Shown piece after piece: positions 24,683-33,955 of a stretch of DNA of 64,000 nt (positions are counted from its first letter, which is position 1; every line of letters begins with the position of its first letter). The stretch lies in the NCBI GenBank assembly GCA_001692895.1, contig KV748178.1, forward strand, positions 2,466,536 to 2,530,535, given 5' to 3'. The notes beneath the pieces are model-generated. The model saw nothing but the letters and a program-made list of their open reading frames with translations. It did not search any database and had not been told where the DNA came from. Position numbers and translations under genes: made by a program. Source of the stretch: Cenococcum geophilum 1.58. Taxonomy: Eukaryota > Ascomycota > Dothideomycetes > Gloniales > Gloniaceae.

Positions 24683-26300
24683 TATAGAGAGCTTAGGCCC
24701 TATATAGCTATAAAGAATAGTAAGGGATATTAGATATTATACTAAACTAATAGATTAGAGGGATAACCTATAAAAGATAAAATAGGAGCTAAGAAAGATT
24801 ATAAACCCTAAACTATAAAATACGGTCCGGAAAATAGCTATAAGAAAACCAGCAAACCTCCTACTAGTTAATATCTGCTATATTAATGCTATAGGATTCT
24901 ACTAGAACTTAGTTTAGCCTAATACCGTCGCCTTTATAATAAGCTTATATAAAATTAATTAAATAATTAAGGAAAAGATAAGTAAGCTTATAGATAAGGA
25001 ACTAGTAGAATAAAAGCTGCCCTATTAATACTAGAAATTTAAGAACGTATTCTCTAAAGCAGCGTTTAATATACTTCCACCTTACTAACCGTATAATTAT
25101 AAGATTAAGATTAAGCAGGGTAAGGAAAATACCCTTAGCTTTAGCCCCCTTTATAAGTAGTCTATTACTAAATTATAGGCTATAAAGTAGTATCTTATTA
25201 ATAACCTAAATAAGGGCTTTATTAAGCCTAGCTAAGCCCCTTTTACCTTACCTATTTTTTTTAATTAAAAAGCTAAATAGAGGACTCTGCTTTTATATTA
25301 ACTACTATAAGCTAAATAATATAACCCGCAAGGACCGCTATCCGCTTCCCCTATTTAATGAAACTTTAACCTAAATAAGTAGAGCTAAGGTCTTTATAAA
25401 GCTTAATATCCACTAGGCCTTCTACTAAATTAAGATAAACCCTAGATTTAAGGATCTTATTATATTTTAGACCTATTACAGAATATATAAATATAAAGTA
25501 CTCTCTTTTAGACTAACTAACGGACTAGCTCTATACTAGCGGTATATAAATAATATACTCTTTAATTACCTTAACAACTTCTATACGGCCTATTTAGATA
25601 ATATTATAATCTACTTTAAGAATAAGCTAGAATATAAGGAGCACGTTTATAAAGTCCTATAACACCTCTATAAGACTAGCCTCTAGGTTAATATTAAGAA
25701 GTTAGAGTTTAGTATTAAGCATATAAAGTACCTAGGTTTTATTATTAGTATAGACGGAATTAAAGCCAACTTAGAGGAAACGGCCGTAATTAACTAGTAG
25801 GTACCCCCACGGACCGTAAAGGGGGTATAATTATTTTTGGGGTTTTATAACTTCTATTAACGCTTTATTAAGAACTATAGTAGGATTACCTAGCCTCTTA
25901 ACCATCTTACTAAAAAATATTAGCCCTTTTACTTTAACGCTATATATAGGCAGGCCTTTAATAAGCTTAAAAAATAGCTAGTATTAGCTCCCCTACTTCC
26001 CTATTTTAACCCAGAATAGCCCTTAATACTAAAAACTAATACTTTAGACAGTATAATAGCTAGTATTTTTTCCTAGAAGTAACTAGACGGAGAATAGCAC
26101 CCTATTATATACTATTTAAAGATTATAATAGATACTAAGCTAAACTACTATATCCATAATAAAGAAATGCTAGCTATTATCTCTAGCTTTTAGCACTGGC
26201 GTATATAGCTAGAGGGGACCCCTAAGCTAATTAAGGTAGTTTTAGATTATAAGGCCCTAGAATACTTTATAATAACTAAGGCCCTTATAGCCCAGTAGTA
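24683..26300 (+). mobile_element. Gypsy A chromovirus, 3' part (RT, RNase H; truncated)
   Basis: Continuation of Gypsy A after the Gypsy B insertion. The plus strand reads reverse transcriptase (about 25120-25760, with a YINYYKLNNITRKDRYPLP-like motif and a TAYLDNIIIY active-site region in which the second Asp is Asn) and RNase H (about 25990-26300). The copy ends abruptly in RNase H near 26300. No integrase, chromodomain or 3' LTR of this copy is present, so its right end was lost or replaced. Confidence 0.8.
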
Positions 26301-28049
26301 GTAAAGAGAGTTCTATAAGTAATAGAGAGAGTAGTAAAAGTAGTTCTAAAAGAGTATTATTAAGCGAGATATTAAGCAATATTGTTGTTGCTATATTATA
26401 GCCGGAAATAACTAGAGCTAAATGCTCTATTACTTATTAAAGGTAGCGGTAGAAGCCTTTTAACACCCTAGAGAATATAATTAAAAGACTAGATAAGTAG
26501 GCTTATTAATAAGTCGCCTAAGCCCGCATAAATGCTACACTAATTTAAGGCTAAGGATATAGAGTTTTATTAGCAATTAGCTAAGGAATTTAGTAAGGGC
26601 TAACCTCTAGAAGACGATTCTACCTTTAATATTAACTTATATTACTAATACGCGTTTAATAAGCTGCTAAATAGCATAAGTAGATAATACTAGAGCGACA
26701 GTAATAGTAATATATTAGAAGGTGACGCTAAGAGTAATAGATTGCCTACTATACTAAATTATAATAATATAGATAAGGAATAGAAAGAGACGTACCAGCA
26801 GGTAAATGCTTATTTTGCTGTACTATTTATTCTATTACTAATAAGACCTACTAATTAACTAATAATAATAATAGATTTAATTTACCGTCCGACCTGGTCC
26901 CCCTAATGGGTCCACACAGACTAATTCCTATAGGAAAAAACCTCCTTATTTAAGAAAAACCCTATTTTTTTAGGTGTACAAAAAACCTCTAGGGGAAACG
27001 TAAGAGGTAATACTTCTAGATAGCATCCGTACTATATTAACGAGAGGAAAAATACCGTTAGGTTACTGCTTTAAGACTTAGTAGGAGTGTCCAAAATGCC
27101 TATCTTGCCCTATCTGCCACTTAAACCATTTTTACCACGTCTGTGTATTGCCTATATAAAGTCGTATACCTATCCCTAGCTCCTTTTCTAAGTCTCCTAT
27201 AAATATCTCCTAATAATAACGCTTGCGCTCCGCCCGGGCCTGCATACTAAGGTCTCTTATCCATTCCTTTATTAAAAGGTTTCTATAATGGGGTATATAT
27301 AACTTAGTATCGCTTTTACCCTAAGGCCCAAACCTAGGCCCTTGCACCTATTTGTGAGGTATAGGAGGACGCTCTAGATAGGGGGGACCAGTCCCTATAA
27401 CTAGATACCTAGGTTACTAGGTAATGTTAAAATGGGGGGCCTCTACTACGCTTAGGGCGCGGATTGTTTGCGTATGTGTATAGTTACTGTGCGGTATATG
27501 TAGTATTTGTAGGAGGGAGGGGGTACGCTGGAGGGATGATTGCTTGTCGATTCGAATGACCGAACGTGTACGATAGACGTGGTAGCTGTGTTTAAACTTT
27601 TTGCTGGGGCTTACCCCCTAGTGAAAAATTTTCACACTACCACCACCACGTCGCTGCGCAGGCGCTGCGCAGCCGTACGCACGTCTCTGTGTTTGCTTTG
27701 GTAGTCTATTGACACAATCCAAATGGAACATTAATAGTAGCTGCTAGGTTCCCGGGCTCCACCGCGTGGAGGTGCAGAGGCCGATTTCGTCGAGCCCCCT
27801 ACTAATTAACTATCCTTACCGCTGACTGAGTTCGAACAAATGCCTACTCCTTCTATATTTAAACAATCCTTACTACTTCCTAAGTTTAAATAAACGCCAA
27901 CTCTATTTACTAAGTTGCTAGTAAGAAACGGCCCTACTACTTTACCTACGCTATTAAGCCCGCCGTATCGTTTAATCAGCCTAAAAAGGCTAGGGGGTAG
28001 TATACCTATAGTTCTATTAAAGCGCTAGAGACGTTTAAGACGATAAGTA

Positions 28050-28135
28050 AAGTAGGTGGATTTAGAATTAAAAGTAGGTAGAGTAGGTAGAGTAGGTAGG
28101 TACTAATTTAAAAGTAGGTAAAGTAGGTAGATACT
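28050..28135. repeat. AAAGTAGGTA micro-repeat
   Basis: The motif AGTAGGTA recurs seven times or so, partly as AGAGTAGGTAG in tandem and partly in two copies of AAAAGTAGGTA...TACTAATTT. This looks like local slippage in degraded DNA. Confidence 0.6.
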
Positions 28136-28496
28136 AATTTGCACCTAGGTAGATCTTAAACCTTATATATACTTTATTCTCTAGCGCTTTACCTTATTAG
28201 GCAATTATATACTAGCTTAGAGTTAACCGGAGATATAGCTATTTAACTATATTTAGTAACTTTAGTAAATATAATCGTTTCTAACTAATAGTGCTTATTT
28301 ATAATCTACTGCTTTGCTTTATTAAAGCCGCTACCTTATACTATGCTTAATATATATATAAAAGAGTCCTCTATAACTTAATTATGCTCTACTACTAATA
28401 TTAATAATATTAGTGGGGGGTAGTTAGATTACGTTCTCTGATAAGATTTTAGATTTTTGGCGATCGCGATTTAAAATCTAAACTTATAAATATAGA

Positions 28497-28538
28497 GTGT
28501 CTCTGTTACTATAGTAGCTACTATAGTAACGGAGGCAC
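28497..28538. repeat. 42-bp near-perfect palindrome (hairpin 1)
   Basis: The left arm GTGTCTCTGTTACTATAGTA and the right arm pair through a TAGCTA centre. The two mismatches are of C/T type. The end motif GTGTCTC/GAGGCAC recurs in the next hairpin. Confidence 0.8.
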
Positions 28539-28590
28539 TATAAGTAGTTGGTCTACTATAGCCTAAAATCTTAATCGTTAGGAATTTGGA

Positions 28591-28620
28591 GTGTCTCTAC
28601 CACTGAAGTAGTAGAGGCAC
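28591..28620. repeat. 30-bp hairpin sharing the same end motif (hairpin 2)
   Basis: The arms GTGTCTCTACCACT and AGTAGTAGAGGCAC pair around GA with two C/T-type mismatches. The distance to hairpin 1 is 52 bp. The inverted pair AAGATTTTAG (28444) and CTAAAATCTT (28563) encloses hairpin 1. Confidence 0.75.
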
Positions 28621-29500
28621 CCTAGGTTTAATACTATACTAAGCATTATAACTTTCCTACAGTAACCGAGTAACACTGAATCTTATTAGGCTAGTTCTAA
28701 ATTAAAGCAATTATAGAACTTACTATACTACCACGCCGTATGGACTTTTGGTTATAATCTTATAAATTTAATTAAAATATAAACCCCTTCCTAAATTTCT
28801 ACGTGCAATACCATGCTAAGGATTACGATGTAAATTATAAGTTTATTTATTATGGAGTCCGCCTTACTTAAAATTAAGCTTATTCTAATTAGAGAAACCC
28901 TACACTCTATTATTTTACTACTATATAAAGGGTAAGGCTATTAAGCCTTAATTAGCAGGAGGTGGATGTTAAAATAAATGAAACTTTAGAGGTGGATTTT
29001 GTATTAACCCCTATTATATATTAAGTTAATACCTAGTATATAGGTATTAAGGTTCCTAGCGACTATACTAGTAATATAGCTTCCTAGAGAAGTTAAAGCT
29101 ACCTTCTACTTCTTATATTCCTTCTCTATTATCTTATACCTTTTATAAAGAATTTAAGGCTTGTCCTTCTCGTCCTTAGAAAGGGCTATATATAATATTA
29201 TTCCTAGCTTTATATCTCAAGGCCTAGGAAAGACTGGTTTAAGTAATTAGGGTAACTAATCCCGTTTAGTTAAGGGGTTAACATATTTCTATACGTCTCC
29301 TATTCGAGCTTAAAGCCTAATAAGGTCAATCTATTCGTCCTAATTAGCTTAGTTTAATAATATTACCGTTATAGTAACAGCTGAGATAGGTTAAGAAGTT
29401 ATATTAAAAGGTACTTATAAAGACGGATAAAGGATTTAGTAATAAACAACCATTTAATAAGGGGTAGAATTAATTAAATTAATTAGTTAAATAGGTGCAA

Positions 29501-30063
29501 TATCGTAAGTCACCCGAGCTTATAACTGTCAATCGGAAAACTAAGAGATAAAAAGAATAATAACTGTCTATTAAAGCTGGCTCTAGAAGCTATCTATATA
29601 CTTGAGGTAGGTGGCAAAAGACTGACGGAGACGCCGACGACGATATGTAACTGTTACTCAATTGCCACCAGGTCGATATTGCCACTCAGTCGGTAATAGG
29701 TAATGGAAATCCGACTCAAAATCCGACCTGGATCGACAATTTCCTTACGCTGTAAACACAGCCACGAATCATGCTACGACACTCACACAACTACAAATTA
29801 CGATATCAAAGGGCTAATGGCTTTACCTTAGTACGGTTGATGAAGGTACACAAGATATTAGAATGGGGTTGACACGATTGGGATAGGGCTAGAGTTGATG
29901 AGATCAGAGGCCTTCATTAGGTCGATAATTGCGTGTATATTACCTCCTTGCTAATACCGCATTATAGAGAGAAATCCACAAGCCACAGTCAGCATTGCTA
30001 AGTATCAAGCCGCTCCTTTAAGCTCTACAAATTTGCATTAGCGAAATTCCTACTGATGGATGA
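29501..30063. other. Transition from repeat block to gene DNA
   Basis: Base composition changes here from TA-rich to balanced. It holds no gene that I can see and probably includes the 3' flank of the patatin-like pseudogene, which ends at 30064. Confidence 0.5.
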
Positions 30064-31269
30064 CTATATTCTTACGCTTAAAGTGCAAGGAAACCCACTG
30101 ATAGCAACGGTGTACTCTAAACGTTCTTTCTCAGTCTCCAAGAACTTCACCTCAAGACGAAGTGGGTCGCTGTCTTTCTGCGAGGGTTGCTGAAGTTCTA
30201 CCTCGAATTTGAAGGGCTTTTGATGGTCACTTGATTCTAGTTGTTTGTAACTGCCTTGCTCACTTATTATTTGGAACCCCTTAGTCTTGGCCAGCAATAA
30301 GTCCAATGCTTTAGTGCTAGTCCTGAGCCTACAATAGATCACACCTCTGATCGCAGTGACGTGATTGTCGTTGCTGTATGACATGGATTGTAGCTCAAAG
30401 AAAAAGAGGCTCGCACGAAGGCGCAGAGCAACCTCCCGTAAAACGTCATTTGGGTACGGCTTGATTAACGGTTCGTTTGAGTGATAGGCCAATGGTGCAG
30501 GGAATTTATATTGTCGTGCTTCTTCCTGCATGTTGTCGATTTTTACGATGGCGTCAAGTTCTGGCTCTATCTTATCTGCAAATTTGACGTTGAGACGCCT
30601 AGAGCGCGATATGACCGATTTCTCTGTGACTTGCAAATAATCTTTCCAGCGCTCTTGCCCATTCATTCGGGTCATAAAAGTGTTGTAAAGGGTTGCTACC
30701 CACGCTGGCACAAGCCTCCAGACAGAGGGGATGTCAGGAGAGGTGGATGCCTCCCCTGAGCCGATTGAGAGCACGAGGTCAAAAGGAACACTCGACCCCC
30801 AGACTCTCTTACTCTCACTGACAGCAATGTGGATCGGATTGTTCTCTTGGAGACCGCCATCGTAGCAACTCCTTCCCATATGTCGATAAGCTTCGAAATA
30901 CAGGGGTGCCGCTGAAGTGCATCGAGCCCTAATCAGATCTTAGTATGAAGGCTACCAATCTATACATATTTGCTAGCACGTGAAGAGGTCAGAGCTAGCT
31001 TACACTTCCCATGTACTAATTACTGAGTACAGATATTCTGCTTTATGAGAACTCAGTGTTGTTGTCGATAATTTATTGTCAATCAATTAATCGATATCGC
31101 TTATTAATAAGGTCGATATCGCTTAAATTATTGTTAATAATTCTTGGCACACACTTAAATTTTGCAACAACTTTAAACATCTATCTGTTTCCCGTAATAT
31201 ACGAAATATAGATTCTAAAATTAATCTATCTTCTTTAACCCCTTTAATTACTTAAGACTTAATTAATAC

Positions 31270-33260
31270 CACGGAAAAAAAGGGTAGAAAACGCTCAGCT
31301 ATTAAAACTTAGGCCTACGCACGCGAGCTAAAGGATAGAGAGCCAGAATGTTAAGGAAAAACCCTTATTTTCTATTGCAAATACTATTTAGACCCGCCTT
31401 GTAGTGCTATAGCTAGTAATAGCTTCCGAAATTACCTTAAAAGTAAGCATAAAGTTAAGGTTAAATCTACTCTAGGCCTAGTTAAATTAGTAACTCTTAA
31501 TTAACTATAATAGCTATATATTAGGGCAATATCCATAGGTTAAACGTAATAGCTTAATGTCTAAGTTCTTTAGAAAGTTCTAGATAAAGACGTTATTAAT
31601 AAGGTACTAGTTACCTTAATTATTATAGGAAATCTTCCGTTCCGCATTATTAAATAGCTAGAGTTTTATACCTTTTGTTAAGTTCTTAATCCGAAAGTAA
31701 AAGGTAATATTATAACCGCACACTCTAAAGTTATAAAGAAGATTAAAAAATTATGGCTATTATATAAAGACGTCGTATAAAAGAAGCTTCAGTCAGTAAT
31801 ATTAAGTATTTATCTTTTGCTTAATATTTGGACCTCTTTAAATTAATTTCTTTTTCTTAGGATCTATGCCCATTTCGTTAAATTAATTAGCGAAAAGCTA
31901 TTAAATGCTCTTATTACGCTTCGTCCGGTTATAAATTATAGTAAAAGTAAGCAATTCTCTACTCTTCTTCTAGTTCTTTAAGAGTATAGGATTATATAAA
32001 AAATTAGTTCTATTGTTTCTAACAATGGCTCTTTAAATAATACTCTTTATTAAAAACTCGGCATCTACCTCTAAGAGGAAAAGATAATTAAGTAGGATAA
32101 TTTATATTAATAGATTCGCTATATTAGGCATATTATTAATTTAGCTATATAAGCCTTTCTATTTTAGAATCTAATTAAAATAAAGTAAGTTAAATAGTAT
32201 AATAAATAGGAAGAAATAGGAGAAGTTAAAAATAAAGAAGAGAAGCGGGTAACCTTTTAAATAATAGGTCCACTTAGAAAACTTTATAATATTATTATAT
32301 ACATTTACAGTTCCGCTAATTACACAAAGAAGTTTAAAGCTCTAGTAGGAAGGATAATTTTACTTAATAATTAGATAAGATGGAATAGCTAGTATTTAAT
32401 ACTAGTTATAGCAATTAAAAAAGTAGGAGCTATTAACACCTATTTAAAGAACAACTTCGCCGCGCTTAAAAAGGACTATCTCTACCTAAGTAACTAGGAT
32501 TGGCTTCGGAAAATTAAGATATTTCTTTAACTATTCTATTAAGCAATACTTAAAACTTAAGGATATAACGCAATAATTAATCGTGTACTATTTACGATAG
32601 ATATCCTTATTTAATACTTTAAAAAGGCTTTCTTTAATTATACTAATAATAAGGAATTTAGCTCCTAAATTTAAAAGGGATAGGAGGCCTTTAATAAGTA
32701 CTATACTAAGATAGACAATTACCCTCTCTATATAGCCGCTCTTATTCTTTATCCAAACCGTTATATTAAGTACATTTACGCGAATTGGAAGGTAAAGTGG
32801 TAAAAGCCTATATTTAAGAAGGTAAAAGAGCTTTAGGAGTTCTATTAAGAAAGAAGTTCTTCCCCTCCTATTTCTTTATATAAAAGGAAGTCTACTTAAG
32901 ATTAAGATCTTAATGTGTTTAATCGGATTACTTAGGACCTAGGAAAGTATGCTTAGCTAATAAGTTAAAATAAGTATAAAGACTATTCTAATGGAGAACT
33001 ATATAATATTAGAAAAATTTCTGCTCTTAAATAGTAGTATCAAGATTAATAGAGAAAGCATTGGCTAAGGTTATTATATATAGCAATTAATATTTTATTA
33101 ATTCTGGCTATAAGCAATATACTAGAGCGAGTTTTTTTAGGAGGGCGCTATATGATTTTATAGGAAAGGGCACGGCTAGGAGCTAAAAATATTAAGAGAG
33201 TAGAGTATTTAAAATATTGTAAATAGAGTAGTATTATAAAGGATAAGCTTAGTATAACGG
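31270..33260 (+). pseudogene. hAT transposase (BED finger to dimerisation domain), RIP-degraded
   Basis: Plus-strand reading through TAG/TAA stops gives a BED-type zinc finger (about 31360-31460, FYCKYY..PPC then RNYLKSKHK), a central RNase H-like domain (WTS..FLFLGIYAHFV, IGSIVS-type NNGSLN.TLY near 31830-32070), and the C-terminal hAT dimerisation region (about 32930-33170, WLRLLYIAINILLI...SNILERVF). This matches fungal hAT transposases. Stops are of the C-to-T type. It is not functional. Confidence 0.85.
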
Positions 33261-33321
33261 GTTAAATATATAGAGTCTTAAGAAGATTTAAAGCAAAGCA
33301 CTATAGATGCAATAGGTTAGG

Positions 33322-33955
33322 TCTATATAACAGTGCTAGAGCGCGTTACCTGCCAAATTCTGCTATATTCTGCTAATGGGGCAGGTAGAATACGGTAGAA
33401 GTTAAGACGGTGGAAATAGGTGGGCGTATGTAAGACAGTGCAAGGTATTACGGGGTAGTCCCGTGATAATCCACCTGTGTCTACCGTCCACCTGTTTCTA
33501 CTGCAAAGATAATAGTTCTATATAACGGTGCTAGAGCGCGTTACCTGCCAAATTCTGCCATATTCTGCTAGGGTTCTGCTATATTCTGCTAGGGTTCTGC
33601 TATATTCCGCTAGGGTTCTGCCATATTCTGCTAACAGGGCAGGTAGAATACGGTGGAAGTTAAAATGGTAGAAACAGGTGGACGTATATAAGACAGTGCA
33701 AGGTGTTACGGGGTAGTCCCGTAATAGTCCACCTGTGTCCACCGTCTACCTATTTCCACCGCGAAAATAAAGGTTTTGCTTACCGCCCTTAACCAAGCCA
33801 ATAGCGATTTTCTATCCCGGGGATAGAAAATCCTAATTAGTTAATTTAATAAACAGAGCTAGCGGAACCCTATACTATAACAATATAGCAGAATATAGCA
33901 GAACCCTAGCAGAATATAGCAGAATATAGCGGAAGACACGCTCTAGCACCGTTAC
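33322..33955. repeat. Composite repeat with inverted ends inside the hAT 3' region
   Basis: AACRGTGCTAGAGCGCGTTACCTGCC starts two direct copies of about 193 and 245 bp (33329, 33523). The same motif is inverted at 33935-33952 (CGCTCTAGCACCGTT). Copy 2 contains four short direct repeats of about 21 bp (GGGTTCTGCTATATTCTGCTA type, 33548-33632), and the inverted end repeats these too. The centre holds the palindrome ATTTTCTATCCCGGGGATAGAAAAT (about 33808-33832). This looks like a non-autonomous inverted-repeat element with an internal duplication. No target duplication could be set. Confidence 0.65.

Larger units (their letters stand above)
26301..29500. other. Unassigned AT-rich degraded sequence
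   Basis: No open frame of note and no family I can name. Composition and stop density match RIP-damaged repeats, except for a more GC-balanced island at about 27450-27800. It contains a short AGTAGGTA-type repeat (about 28050-28135) and two hairpins (28497-28620). Fragments on either strand look protein-derived but could not be assigned. Confidence 0.5.

Noticed and set aside
30481-30759. Plus-strand frame opposite patatin exon 5
   Set aside because: A shadow of the minus-strand coding exon with no independent support.
33518-33742. Minus-strand frame with a repeated LAEYSRT-type motif
   Set aside because: It is the translation of the 21-bp short repeats inside the composite element (33548-33632), not a gene.
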